Origin: JANXYW01 sp031400455
Lineage (GTDB): Bacteria > Chloroflexota > Dehalococcoidia > DSTF01 > JACRBR01
Direction: 5' to 3'
Length of the DNA stretch: 64,000 bases
Assembly (NCBI GenBank): GCA_031400455.1
Contig: JANNPX010000006.1
Span: 1-64,000 of the forward strand
Part shown: in pieces, positions 54,012 to 62,885 of the stretch
Numbering within the stretch: position 1 is the first letter of the stretch
Layout: every line of letters starts with the position of its first letter
Translations under genes and position numbers: made by a program
The notes under the pieces: model-generated
What the model was told of the DNA's origin: nothing
Database searches by the model: none
Seen by the model: only the letters and a program-made list of their open reading frames with translations

Positions 54012-55247
54012 ATGGCGAAGCGGTTAGGCATTGGGTTCGTCGGCGCGGGGTTCATGAACCGTTTTCACGTCGCCAGCCTCGTCGGCGTGCGCGACTGCGA
54101 GGTCACCGGCGTCTTCAGTCCGACGCGGGCGCACGCGGAGCTGCTCGCGTCCGCGGCACACAACCTCGGTGTCGGCGACACGAGGATACACGGTTCGATC
54201 ACGGAACTGGTCACCGATCCAGACGTCGATGCGCTATGGATCGCATCGACGAACGACACGCGGGTGGCCGTCGTCGAGGAGATCGTCGCCGCCGTGAAGA
54301 ACGGCAAGGGCAACCTGATCGGCATCGCCTGTGAGAAACCGCTCGCGCGCAACCTCGCCGAGGCACGGCATCTCGTCGAACTGATCGAGTCAACCCCACT
54401 GCTGCACGGCTACCTCGAGAACCAGGTATTCGAGCCGTCGATCACGCGCGGCAAGGAGATCATCTGGCGCCGCGCGGCGGCCATCGCCGGGCGCCCGTAC
54501 CTCGCGCGCGCGGCGGAGGAGCACAGCGGCCCACACATGCCGTGGTTCTGGAGCGGGGAGCGCCAGGGCGGCGGCGTGCTCAACGACATGCTTTGCCACA
54601 GTTACGAGGTAGCGCGATTCCTGCTAAGCGCTCCGGGCGAGCCGCGCACCGCCCTACAGGTCGAGGACGTGAACGCGCAGATCGCGTCGCTCAAGTGGAC
54701 CCGCCCTGAATACGTCGAGATCCTCAAGGACATGTCCGGCGGCAAGGTCGACTACAGCCGCGCACCCGCCGAGGACTTCGCGCGCGCCGCCGTTTCGCTA
54801 CGCGCGCCAGGCGGCGAGAAGCTGCTGGTCGAAGCGACGACGTCGTGGAGCTACGTGGGGCCGGCGCTTCGGTTGCGCGCCGAACTGCTCGGGCCCGAGT
54901 ACTCGATGCAGGTCGACAGCTTGACGACGGACCTGACGGTCTTCATGAGCCGCAAGATCCGCGGCGACGCGGGCGAAGATCTCGTCGAGAAGCAGAACTC
55001 GGAGCAAGGGTTGATGCCCGTCATCGCCGACGAGCCATCGGTCTACGGCTACACCGCCGAGAACCGGCACATGGTGCAGGCGTTCCTCGCCGGCCGGATG
55101 CCCGACGAGAACTGGCACGACGGCGTCGCGGTCACGGAAGTACTGATGGCCTGCTACAAGTCCGCCGAAGAGGGCCGCACCATCGCCTTCCCGACGGAGC
55201 TGGGCGATTTCGTTCCGGCAGTCGCCCGCGGCACCTGGCACGCATGA
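54012..55247 (+). CDS. Gfo/Idh/MocA-family oxidoreductase
   Basis: These NAD(P)-dependent enzymes oxidise sugars, inositols or related alcohols. The Rossmann start is IGFVGAGFMNRFHVASL. The sugar-binding half has ACEKPLARNLAEA, with the conserved EKP, then GGGVLNDMLCHSYEVARFLL. The start MAKRLGIGFVGAG gives 411 residues. It is divergent from the SDR gene and converges on a second enzyme of the same family. Together with the isomerase at 56.5-57.3 kb they suggest a small sugar-catabolic cluster. Confidence 0.85.
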   Translation: MAKRLGIGFVGAGFMNRFHVASLVGVRDCEVTGVFSPTRAHAELLASAAHNLGVGDTRIHGSITELVTDPDVDALWIASTNDTRVAVVEEIVAAVKNGKGNLIGIACEKPLARNLAEARHLVELIESTPLLHGYLENQVFEPSITRGKEIIWRRAAAIAGRPYLARAAEEHSGPHMPWFWSGERQGGGVLNDMLCHSYEVARFLLSAPGEPRTALQVEDVNAQIASLKWTRPEYVEILKDMSGGKVDYSRAPAEDFARAAVSLRAPGGEKLLVEATTSWSYVGPALRLRAELLGPEYSMQVDSLTTDLTVFMSRKIRGDAGEDLVEKQNSEQGLMPVIADEPSVYGYTAENRHMVQAFLAGRMPDENWHDGVAVTEVLMACYKSAEEGRTIAFPTELGDFVPAVARGTWHA

Positions 55248-55283
55248 AGGATCAGATCGTCGGGTCGAGATATTCCATAGTAG

Positions 55284-55303
55284 GGGCACTCCGTAGAGTG
55301 CCC
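55284..55303. terminator. Terminator hairpin between the two convergent oxidoreductase genes
   Basis: GGGCACTC and GAGTGCCC form a perfect 8-bp stem around CGTA. No T-run follows, so efficiency is uncertain. Confidence 0.55.
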
Positions 55304-55337
55304 GCGGGCAGCGACCAGCCGCGTCGCCGCGAAATGC

Positions 55338-56384
55338 CTAGCACGCGACCTCACGCCCCTCTTCGGCCGACCGGTACGCAGCGTCGATGATCCGCTGCAC
55401 GTTGAGCGTCTCTTCCGGCTTCACCATCGGCTGCGCCTCGCCACGCACGACCTTCAGCCAGTGCGAGATCTCACGCGTGTACGACGCAGTCCAGTCTGCC
55501 GCCGGCACCTGCAGCTTCTCGTCGGCCGGGATGCCCACGTGGTTGTGGTAGACGACGGGAGGTGTCGTCGTCGCCCCCGCCTCGGTGCCGCAAAGCCGTA
55601 CCTGGAAGGTCTCCGCCTCGATGTGCGTCGCCCAGGACGCGCGCAGCATCAGCGTGGCGCTGTTCTCGAAGTGTACGAGTGCGATCGCGAAGTCCTCGAC
55701 ATCGAACCGGGCTGGATCCCATGCGTTGCGCAACTGCTTCGCGATCTCCGGCCGCTTGCCGAACTTCGCCGCCATCTGCGCCGACACGCGCACGGGCTTC
55801 GGGTTGTCCATCAGGTAGACCGCCAGGTCGAGCATGTGTACGCCGACATCGAGCAGCGCGCCACCGTGTGAGTGTTCCTTGTAGTGGAACATGCCCCAGG
55901 TCGGGATGCCCATGCGCCGCATCGCGGTCGCCTCGGCGTAATAGACCTCGCCCATGTCGCCGCTATCGACGATGCTCCGGATCGCGCGCGAGTTCTCGTT
56001 CCAGCGCCAGTTCTGCGCCGCCATCAGCGACTTGCCGGCGCTCTTCGCGGCGGCAAACATCTCCTCCGCCTCGGCGACGCTCGTCGCGAGCGGCTTCTCG
56101 CACAGCACATGCGCGCCGGCCGCCAGACACCCCAGCACCGGCTCGCGATGATGCACGTTCGGCACGCAGACGCTGACGGCGTCGGGTTTCTCCTTCTCCA
56201 GCATCTCACGCCAGTCGGTGTAGACATTCGGAATGTTGTGTCGCTTCGCCTGGTCGGCAGCGACAAGTTCGTTGAGATCCGCGATGGCTACGGGCGTAAC
56301 GCCGTTCGCGGCGTATGCCGGCAGATGCGCGATACGCGCGGCCCATCCGGCGCCGATGACTGCGATGCGTGGGCTGTCTGGCAC
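55338..56384 (-). CDS. Gfo/Idh/MocA-family oxidoreductase (second)
   Basis: Residues 1-20 (MPDSPRIAVIGAGWAARIAH) form the NAD(P)-binding Rossmann start. VLCEKPLATSVAEAEEMF carries the catalytic EKP Lys, and GGALLDVGVHMLDLAVYLM completes the family signature. Length is 348 residues. The gene runs opposite to the first oxidoreductase gene, and the isomerase gene lies 98 bases upstream on the same strand. They are probably one transcription unit acting on a sugar or polyol. Confidence 0.87.
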   Translation of the reverse strand: MPDSPRIAVIGAGWAARIAHLPAYAANGVTPVAIADLNELVAADQAKRHNIPNVYTDWREMLEKEKPDAVSVCVPNVHHREPVLGCLAAGAHVLCEKPLATSVAEAEEMFAAAKSAGKSLMAAQNWRWNENSRAIRSIVDSGDMGEVYYAEATAMRRMGIPTWGMFHYKEHSHGGALLDVGVHMLDLAVYLMDNPKPVRVSAQMAAKFGKRPEIAKQLRNAWDPARFDVEDFAIALVHFENSATLMLRASWATHIEAETFQVRLCGTEAGATTTPPVVYHNHVGIPADEKLQVPAADWTASYTREISHWLKVVRGEAQPMVKPEETLNVQRIIDAAYRSAEEGREVAC

Positions 56385-56482
56385 GATACCCCCATTTGAT
56401 GACGTAGGGACGCAGCTCTAGCTCCGTCCGACACCGCTCGGGCAAAGCCAAAGCTTCGTCCTCGCGACCTCACTTCCTGCGA

Positions 56483-57271
56483 TTACTGGTAGCGCTCCAG
56501 TAGCGCCTTGCACGCCAGGATGCCCTCGCGCTCCGCGAGTCGTTCGCCTTCGTACTCGATGCCGACGTACCCGTGGTACTTAGCATCGTCCACGATCTTC
56601 ATCATCCGCGCGAAGTCGATCTTCGTCTCGTTTCCCGCAGCGTCGAAGTCGTAACACTTCGCGCTGACGGCCTTCGCGTACGGCATCATCTTCGTCACAG
56701 CGTCGTAGCGGTCCGTCGTGTCCGGAATGTTGCCAAAGTCCGGCAACGTGCCGAACCGCGGGTGGTTGACCTTCTTCATCAGCCCGACGAGCCAGTCCGG
56801 GTCGGACGAGAGCCCCCAGTGGTTCTCGATCAGCACGTTGACGCCCGCCGAATCGGCATACTCGAGCAGCGCAGAAAAGCTCTCCGCGCATCGATCCTGC
56901 GCGTCCGCATCGCCTTCCTGTGCGCCCGTGTTGCATCGGATCGAGTGGCACCCGAGCACAGACGCGATGTCGATCCACTTGTGATGGTTCTGCGCCGCCA
57001 GCATGCGACTCGCCTTCTCCGGCCCCGCCATGCTGCCCTCGGCGTCGCACATGATCAGCAGGATCTGCACGCCCGCATCCTCAGCGCGCTTTCGAAGCTG
57101 CTTCAGATAACCGTACTGCGGCGACGGAAAGAACGTGTTGACGAGCTCAAGCCCGCCGATGCCCACCTCGTGGCAGAGATCGACCATGCCGAGCTGATCA
57201 ACCTCCTTCGCGAAGAACATCCGGTGCATCGACCAGGCGGCGAGCGAGATCTGGAACTTCGGCTCGGGCAT
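56483..57271 (-). CDS. Sugar phosphate isomerase/epimerase (AP endonuclease 2-like TIM barrel)
   Basis: The 262-residue protein has the barrel of xylose-isomerase-like/IolE-IolI enzymes. It has ISLAAWSMHRMFF at strand 1, VNVLIENHWGLSSDPDWL at a metal-binding strand, GTLPDFGNI, and the final GYVGIEYEGERLAEREGI. Glu and Asp/His metal ligands are in the expected places. Beside two Gfo/Idh/MocA genes it suggests inositol- or rare-sugar-type conversion, but the substrate is open. Confidence 0.82.
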   Translation of the reverse strand: MPEPKFQISLAAWSMHRMFFAKEVDQLGMVDLCHEVGIGGLELVNTFFPSPQYGYLKQLRKRAEDAGVQILLIMCDAEGSMAGPEKASRMLAAQNHHKWIDIASVLGCHSIRCNTGAQEGDADAQDRCAESFSALLEYADSAGVNVLIENHWGLSSDPDWLVGLMKKVNHPRFGTLPDFGNIPDTTDRYDAVTKMMPYAKAVSAKCYDFDAAGNETKIDFARMMKIVDDAKYHGYVGIEYEGERLAEREGILACKALLERYQ

Positions 57272-57334
57272 GCTGCCTCCTCTGGCTCTGGGCGCGATCG
57301 TACGGGATTAGGTGCTGTGGGAGAAGCACGAATT

Positions 57335-57370
57335 CACCGCAGAGGCGCAGAGGACGCAGAGGACGCAGAT
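57335..57370. repeat. Dispersed GAGGCGCAGAGG-type repeat with tandem GAGGACGCA units
   Basis: CACCGCAGAGGCGCAGAGG is followed by two GACGCAGAG-like units. It matches the repeat at 48055-48083 in inverted wording. It lies between the isomerase gene and the AlkD-like gene. Confidence 0.5.
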
Positions 57371-57378
57371 CTGTTGGG

Positions 57379-58053
57379 CTAGGATTGGAGGCGCGCCTGT
57401 ACCGCGTCGCCGCGCAGCTCACGTAGCGCGTCGGCGGCGATCCAGCGGCCGCTCCGGGTGCCATCCGCGCGGATCTGCTCGGCGCACTTGATCGCAGCGG
57501 CGTTGCAGCGGCGGTTGCGCTTGCCGATGTTGCGCAGCGCCCAGTTGACGGCCTTCTTCACGAAGTTGCGCTCGTCGCCAGCCTCGCGACGGATCACCGG
57601 CAGGAACTGGAGGATCTCCGCGTCAGGCGCCGTCTTATACCGATAGGCGAAGTACGCGATCATCGCGAACGCGGCGCGCTTCACGTACTCCTGCTTGTGC
57701 GATGACCAGGCGTGCGCCTTCTCGTAGCCGTATGGCGTAGCGAGGAACAGATCGCACACTCCGTCCACCACATCCCACGAGTCGAAGTCCTTCGCCCAGC
57801 GATTCATCTGCCGCTTCGTCACCTTCGCCGGCTCATCGACCATGCCTGCAAGAATGCGCGCCTCATGAATCCCCGACTGCCACAACGCCTCTGCGAGCGC
57901 ATGATCGCGCCCCGCGCGCTTCGCCATCGCACGCAGCGTCGGCACGCTGATGCCAAGCGCGTTTGCCCCGACGATGCCAAAGTGCGCCTGCCCAGCGCGA
58001 GCTTCCGGGTTCGCGTGCGATCGGAGTTCCGCGAGGATTTCTTCTGCGGTCAT
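57379..58053 (-). CDS. AlkD-like DNA alkylation repair glycosylase
   Basis: AlkD proteins are HEAT-like helical-repeat glycosylases that remove positively charged alkylated bases. The start MTAEEILAELRSHANPE, and motifs WAKDFDSWDVVDGVCD and RRCNAAAIKCAEQI, match the family. Length, 224 residues, is normal. The longer ORF upstream runs into the repeat element, so the ATG at 58053 is used. Confidence 0.85.
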   Translation of the reverse strand: MTAEEILAELRSHANPEARAGQAHFGIVGANALGISVPTLRAMAKRAGRDHALAEALWQSGIHEARILAGMVDEPAKVTKRQMNRWAKDFDSWDVVDGVCDLFLATPYGYEKAHAWSSHKQEYVKRAAFAMIAYFAYRYKTAPDAEILQFLPVIRREAGDERNFVKKAVNWALRNIGKRNRRCNAAAIKCAEQIRADGTRSGRWIAADALRELRGDAVQARLQS

Positions 58054-58059
58054 GGAACC

Positions 58060-58299
58060 ACAGATTACACGGATTTCAGCGAAAGTCGGCAAGCGGGATC
58101 GACAGTCAGAGCGCGATCTGAAAGCCCGCGTTCCCGCTCGACAACGACAGATCCGAGACACATGCGACTCTCACATCCGCTCCCTCTCCACAATGTGGAG
58201 AGGGGCGGCCGAAGGCCGGGGTGAGGCTAACAAAACGGAAACGCGGGCTTAAAGCCCGCGCTACAGATACCCAATCCGTGAAATCCGCGTAATCCCTGT
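58060..58299. repeat. Nested palindromic dispersed element
   Basis: The outer arms are ACAGATTACACGGATTTCA (from 58060) and its near-inverse ending at 58299. Inside, AAGCCCGCGTT (58122-58132) is inverted exactly at 58240-58250. At the centre CCCTCTCCACA-A-TGTGGAGAGGG (58182-58204) is an 11-bp palindrome. Three repeat families seem stacked in one 240-base spot between two genes. Confidence 0.6.
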
Positions 58300-58307
58300 C
58301 CCCCGTG

Positions 58308-60164
58308 CTACCCCTTGCGCGCGTCCCGCGACCGGTCGCCGGTGCCCAGCGTGCGCTTCCTGATGCGCAGGCTCTTCGGCGTCACTTCGAGCGCTTCGTC
58401 GTCGCCGATCCACTCGAGCGCCTGCTCCAGCGACATCTTGCGTGCCGGGAACAGGTGCGCGGCGATGTCCGACGTGGACGAACGGATGTTGGTGAGCTTC
58501 TTTTCCTTGGTGATGTTCACGGCGATATCGTCTTCCTTGGCGTTCTCGCCGACGACCATCCCCTCGTAGACCTTGTCGCTGGCCTCGACGAACATCTCGC
58601 CACGCTCCTGCGCGTGCTCGATCGAGTAGCCCGTGACCGCGCCCGCACGGTCGGCGACGAGCGCGCCGTTCGTGCGGTGCTCGATCTCGCCTTGCCACGG
58701 CTCGTAACCGTCGAAGAGGTGATTGAGCAGGCCCGTGCCGCGCGTGTCGGTCAGGAACTGGCTGCGGAAGCCGATGAGGCCACGCGACGGGATGCGGAAC
58801 TCCAGCCGGACGCGGCCCGTCCCGTGGTTCACCATGTTCGACATGCGACCCTTACGGCCGGCCATCTTTTGCGTGACGATGCCGACGTAGTCCTCCGGAC
58901 AGTCGATGACCAGGTGCTCCATCGGCTCGAGCCGCTTGCCGTCGACGGTACGTGTAATCACCTGCGGCTTGCTGGCTGTCAGTTCGAAGCCTTCGCGGCG
59001 CATCGTCTCGATGAGAATCGCCATCTGCAGCTCGCCACGGCCCGACACCTTGAAGGTGTCGCCAGATTCCACTTCGACGTGGAGCGCGACGTTCGTGAGG
59101 ATTTCGCGCTCGAGCCGATCCTTGAGGTTGCGCGATGTGACGAGCGTACCCTCTTGGCCCGCGAACGGCGACGTGTTGATCGAGAACATCATGCTGACGG
59201 TCGGCTCATCGATTGACACACGCTCCAGCGGGCGCGGGTCGTTCGGGTCGGTGACGGTGTCTCCGATGTTCACATCCTCGAAGCCGGCGATGGCGACGAT
59301 GTCGCCCGGTCCCGCCTCTTCGATCTCCGCGCGCTCGAGGCCCTCGAAGCCGTAGAGATACGTGATGCGCCCCTTCTCGAGCGAGCCGTCCTCGCGCACG
59401 AGACCAACATCCTGCTTGCCCTTGATCGTGCCGTTCATCATCCGGCCGATCGCCAGCCGCCCGACGAACTCCGAATAGCCGAGGTTGAGGATCAGCATCT
59501 GCAGCGGCATCTCGGTGTCGTACTGCGGCGCGGGGATGGCGCGGATGATCTCCTGGAACAGCGGCTCCAGCTTGTGGTCTTCGCCGTCCTGCGTCGTGCG
59601 GCAGATGCCGTCGCGAGCGATCGTGTACAGCACGGGGAACTCGAGCTGGTGCTCGTCCGCATCGAGATCGATGAACAGGTCGTAGATCTCGTTCAGCACT
59701 TCTTGCGTGCGGGCGTCCTTGCGGTCGATCTTGTTGATCACGACGATCGGCGTCAGCTTCAACTCCAGCGCCTTCTTCAGCACGAAGCGCGTCTGCGGCA
59801 ACGGGCCCTCGCTGGCATCCACGAGCAGTAGCACGCCATCGACCATCTTGAGGATGCGCTCGACCTCTCCGCCGAAGTCGGCGTGACCGGGCGTGTCGAC
59901 GATGTTGATCTTGTACTTGCCGAAGCGCACCGATGTGTTCTTCGCGAGAATCGTGATGCCCTTCTCGCGCTCCAGGTCGTTCGAGTCCATGACCCGCTCG
60001 TTGACTTCCTGGTTCTCGCGGAAGACGCCACTCTGCCAGAGCATGGCATCGACGAGCGTCGTCTTGCCGTGGTCGACGTGGGCGATGATCGCGATGTTGC
60101 GGATGTCGTCGCGCTGGGCCGACGTGGAGGTCTTCTCCGGCGCTTCGGTCTGTGCGGTGGTCAT
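58308..60164 (-). CDS. typA: Translational GTPase BipA/TypA
   Basis: BipA is a ribosome-binding GTPase related to EF-G that helps 50S assembly and stress growth. The P-loop AHVDHGKTT is at residues 28-36, followed by REKGITILAKNTSV, DTPGHADFGGEVERIL and NKIDRKDAR. The EF-G-like domains and the BipA C-terminal domain (RGEMFVEASDKVYEGM, VGENAKEDDIAVNI) are complete. AAGGAG lies five bases before the chosen ATG, giving 618 residues. Confidence 0.96.
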   Translation of the reverse strand: MTTAQTEAPEKTSTSAQRDDIRNIAIIAHVDHGKTTLVDAMLWQSGVFRENQEVNERVMDSNDLEREKGITILAKNTSVRFGKYKINIVDTPGHADFGGEVERILKMVDGVLLLVDASEGPLPQTRFVLKKALELKLTPIVVINKIDRKDARTQEVLNEIYDLFIDLDADEHQLEFPVLYTIARDGICRTTQDGEDHKLEPLFQEIIRAIPAPQYDTEMPLQMLILNLGYSEFVGRLAIGRMMNGTIKGKQDVGLVREDGSLEKGRITYLYGFEGLERAEIEEAGPGDIVAIAGFEDVNIGDTVTDPNDPRPLERVSIDEPTVSMMFSINTSPFAGQEGTLVTSRNLKDRLEREILTNVALHVEVESGDTFKVSGRGELQMAILIETMRREGFELTASKPQVITRTVDGKRLEPMEHLVIDCPEDYVGIVTQKMAGRKGRMSNMVNHGTGRVRLEFRIPSRGLIGFRSQFLTDTRGTGLLNHLFDGYEPWQGEIEHRTNGALVADRAGAVTGYSIEHAQERGEMFVEASDKVYEGMVVGENAKEDDIAVNITKEKKLTNIRSSTSDIAAHLFPARKMSLEQALEWIGDDEALEVTPKSLRIRKRTLGTGDRSRDARKG

Positions 60165-60475
60165 GCTGCTCCTTCGGGTACTCACGCCCCTATGGCGTTA
60201 TGTTCGGCTCCGTTACATCAGCCAGCATCCGCGCGGCCCCTAAGAGGCTTCACGCTGGGGCCGTCATCCCCAATTCCGAACACAGCGGGTCGTGGGAGAT
60301 TCAGACGATGCGTATACAGGATAGCGGATTCCGGCTCGGATCGCTCTGGAGGCGCGTTACGGCCGTAGCTTGTCGGGCCGGATTCGGCCGATCCCGATAC
60401 AAGCCGTATGCTTGGGTTAGAAACGGGCGCGGCCTGCGACTGAACGACTGAGAGACCCAGCGACCGAGCGACTCG
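60165..60475. other. Divergent intergenic region bipA / methylmalonyl-CoA mutase
   Basis: These 311 bases carry the ribosome site of bipA and weak -10-like boxes on both strands (TATACG on the minus strand near 60311, GATACA on the plus strand near 60397) without good -35 partners. A GGCCG/CGGCC inverted repeat is near 60380. I see no riboswitch, including no cobalamin one. Confidence 0.4.
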
Positions 60476-62131
60476 ATGATGACCAACAACGAAGAGCGGT
60501 TGCGGCGCGAGTACGACGAGGCCGTCCGTGCCGAGGGCGCCGAGCTGCCCGGCCCGTTCCACACCGTCTCGGGCCGCCCGATCGACCGCCTCTACGATGC
60601 CACGGATGTCGCGGACATCGACTACGAGCGCGACATCAACGTACCTGGCGCGTACCCCTTCACGCGCGGCATCCACAAGACCGGCTATCGCGGCAAGCCG
60701 TGGACCATCCGCATGTTCAGCGGCTTTGGCAGCGTCGAGGAGACGAACAAGCGCTACATCGACCTGCTTGCGGCCGGCAACAACGGGCTGTCGGTGGCGT
60801 TCGATATGCCGACACTGATGGGATACGACCACGACGACCCGTGGGCGCAGGGCGAGTTCGGTAGCGGCGGCGTCGCGGTCGATTCGCTGGCGGACATGGA
60901 GATCCTCTTCCGCGACCTGCCGCTCGACAAGCTGACAACATCGATGACGATCAACGGGCCGGCGCCCGTGCTGTACGCCATGTTCGTCGCCGCAGCCGAG
61001 AAGCGCGGCATCCCGCGCGCCGCGCTCTCCGGCACGCTGCAGAACGACATCCTCAAGGAATTCATCTCACAGAACGAATTCATCTTCCCGCCGAAGGACT
61101 CCGTGCGCCTCGTCGTCGACACGGTCGAGTTCGCCACGCGCGAGATGCCGAAGTGGAACCCGATCAGCGTCAGCGGATACCACATCCGCGAAGCCGGAGC
61201 GACGGCCGCGCAAGAACTGGCGTTCACCCTCGCCAACGGACTCGAGTACGTACGCTGGGCGCTCGACCGCGGGCTCGATATCGACGAGTTCGCGCCGCGC
61301 ATCAGCTTCTTCTTCAACTGCCACAACGACCTCTTCGAAGAGATCGCGAAGTTCCGCGCCGCGCGTCGCATCTGGGCGCGCATGCTGCGCGAGAAGCTTG
61401 GCGCCAAGAACCCGCGCTCCTGGCTGATGCGCTTCCACACGCAGACCAGCGGCGTCTCGCTGACGGCGCAGCAGCCCGAGGTGAACCTCATCCGCGTCGC
61501 GATCCAGGCGCTAGCCGCCGTCATGGGCGGCACCCAGTCGCTCCACACGGACGGCATGGATGAAGCACTCGCCCTGCCGAGCGATAAGGCGGCGACGCTG
61601 GCCGTCCGCACGCAACAGGTGATCCTGCACGAGAGCGGCGTCATCAACACCGTCGATCCGCTCGGCGGTTCGTACTTCGTTGAGCGGCTGACATCGGACA
61701 TGGAAGCCGACGCGCTGCGCTACCTGGCGCAGATCGACGCGATGGGCGGCGTCATCCCCGCCATAGAAGACGGCTTCTTCCACCGCGAGATCATCGATGC
61801 GTCCGCGCGCTTCCAGCGCGAAGTCGAAAGCGGCCTGCGCATCATCGTCGGCGTCAACGCCTATCAGCAGGAGGGCCTCGACGACGTACCGATCCTCCGC
61901 ATGGACGTCGAGGGGCGCGACCGCCACATGGCCCGCCTCCGCGCCACAAAAACCGACCGCGATCAGTCAGCGTGGGCCGCCGCGCTCGTCCGCCTCGAAT
62001 CAGCGAGCCGCTCGCAAGAGAACACCATGCCGTACATCATCGAAGCGGTAACGGCGGGCGCAACCGTCGGCGAGATCTGCGGCCTCTGGCGCCGCGTCTT
62101 CGGCGAATACAAAGAAGTGCTGGCGGTGTGA
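60476..62131 (+). CDS. Methylmalonyl-CoA mutase, catalytic (large) subunit without B12 domain
   Basis: It rearranges methylmalonyl-CoA and succinyl-CoA, linking propionate to the TCA cycle. The barrel shows PFTRGIHKTGYRGKPWTIRM, FDMPTLMGYDHDDP, FHTQTSGVSLTAQQPEVNLI and HTDGMDEALALPS. At 551 residues it ends before the B12-binding domain, matching the split alpha type in which a separate small subunit carries B12. No such subunit gene is adjacent. The ATG at 60476 is followed by a second at 60479 and either could be used. Confidence 0.93.
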   Translation: MMTNNEERLRREYDEAVRAEGAELPGPFHTVSGRPIDRLYDATDVADIDYERDINVPGAYPFTRGIHKTGYRGKPWTIRMFSGFGSVEETNKRYIDLLAAGNNGLSVAFDMPTLMGYDHDDPWAQGEFGSGGVAVDSLADMEILFRDLPLDKLTTSMTINGPAPVLYAMFVAAAEKRGIPRAALSGTLQNDILKEFISQNEFIFPPKDSVRLVVDTVEFATREMPKWNPISVSGYHIREAGATAAQELAFTLANGLEYVRWALDRGLDIDEFAPRISFFFNCHNDLFEEIAKFRAARRIWARMLREKLGAKNPRSWLMRFHTQTSGVSLTAQQPEVNLIRVAIQALAAVMGGTQSLHTDGMDEALALPSDKAATLAVRTQQVILHESGVINTVDPLGGSYFVERLTSDMEADALRYLAQIDAMGGVIPAIEDGFFHREIIDASARFQREVESGLRIIVGVNAYQQEGLDDVPILRMDVEGRDRHMARLRATKTDRDQSAWAAALVRLESASRSQENTMPYIIEAVTAGATVGEICGLWRRVFGEYKEVLAV

Positions 62132-62178
62132 GACGCTGGAGCGCGGACTTCTGTCCGTCTCCCGTATTCGCTGACCCG

Positions 62179-62814
62179 CTAACCGCCCGCCTCCCGCGCC
62201 CGCTTTGCCAGCAATCGCGACGTGATGCTCTCGAACACGTTGTAGTCCTGCGCACCCGTCAACCGGAAGCCGCCGTCGAAGATGAACGTGGGCGTGCTGA
62301 GCTCTTCGTCATCCCGCGCCGCCGCAGTGATGCGATCGATGACCGGTGCGTAGTGCCCGTCGGCGAGTGCCTGGCGCAGACCCTGATCGTCTACACCGGC
62401 AATCCGTGCGATATCGCACAGCACCTCCCGATCGCCAACGTTGCTCCCGTGCTCGAAGTAAGCAGCGAACAGCGCACGATGGTACGCATCGAACCCGCCG
62501 TGTTCACGGGCGAATTCGGCGGCCTCCAGCGCGAGATGCGAGTTGGCTACCACTTCGGGCATCTGCATTGTGATGGCGGAGTCACGCGCGAGACCGATGA
62601 TGTTCTGCGCGTACGCCGCGGCCCGCCTGCTGCTGCCCAGCCGCCCCGCGAGACGCGCGCCGTCGCGCGGGGTCTCGGGATGCAGTTCGAACGGGCGCCA
62701 CTCAACATCTACCGGAAACTCGAGCTGCAGCCGGTCGACACGCTCCAGCGCGATGTAGCACCACGGACAAACGTAATCGGAGTACGCGACGATCGTAATC
62801 CTGTCGGCGGCCAT
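62179..62814 (-). CDS. DsbA-family protein, FrnE-like dithiol oxidoreductase
   Basis: A thioredoxin-like fold with helical insert resembles FrnE/2-hydroxychromene-2-carboxylate isomerase proteins. The active site is CPWC (Cys16-Cys19) in YSDYVCPWCYIALERV, and the cis-Pro motif is LSTPTFIFDGG. Length is 211 residues from MAADRITIVAYS; the longer frame upstream is a shadow of the next gene. No signal peptide is present, so it acts inside the cell. Confidence 0.85.
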   Translation of the reverse strand: MAADRITIVAYSDYVCPWCYIALERVDRLQLEFPVDVEWRPFELHPETPRDGARLAGRLGSSRRAAAYAQNIIGLARDSAITMQMPEVVANSHLALEAAEFAREHGGFDAYHRALFAAYFEHGSNVGDREVLCDIARIAGVDDQGLRQALADGHYAPVIDRITAAARDDEELSTPTFIFDGGFRLTGAQDYNVFESITSRLLAKRAREAGG

Positions 62815-62885
62815 GGCGCAGGATAGCATCGAGCCGGTGAGCGGCCGCTTACAGTGCGTGCCTGACGACCTGCGTGCTCGAGACC

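Noticed and set aside
60165..60475. A cobalamin riboswitch before the B12-dependent mutase gene
   Set aside because: The conserved B12-box wording is absent from the gap.
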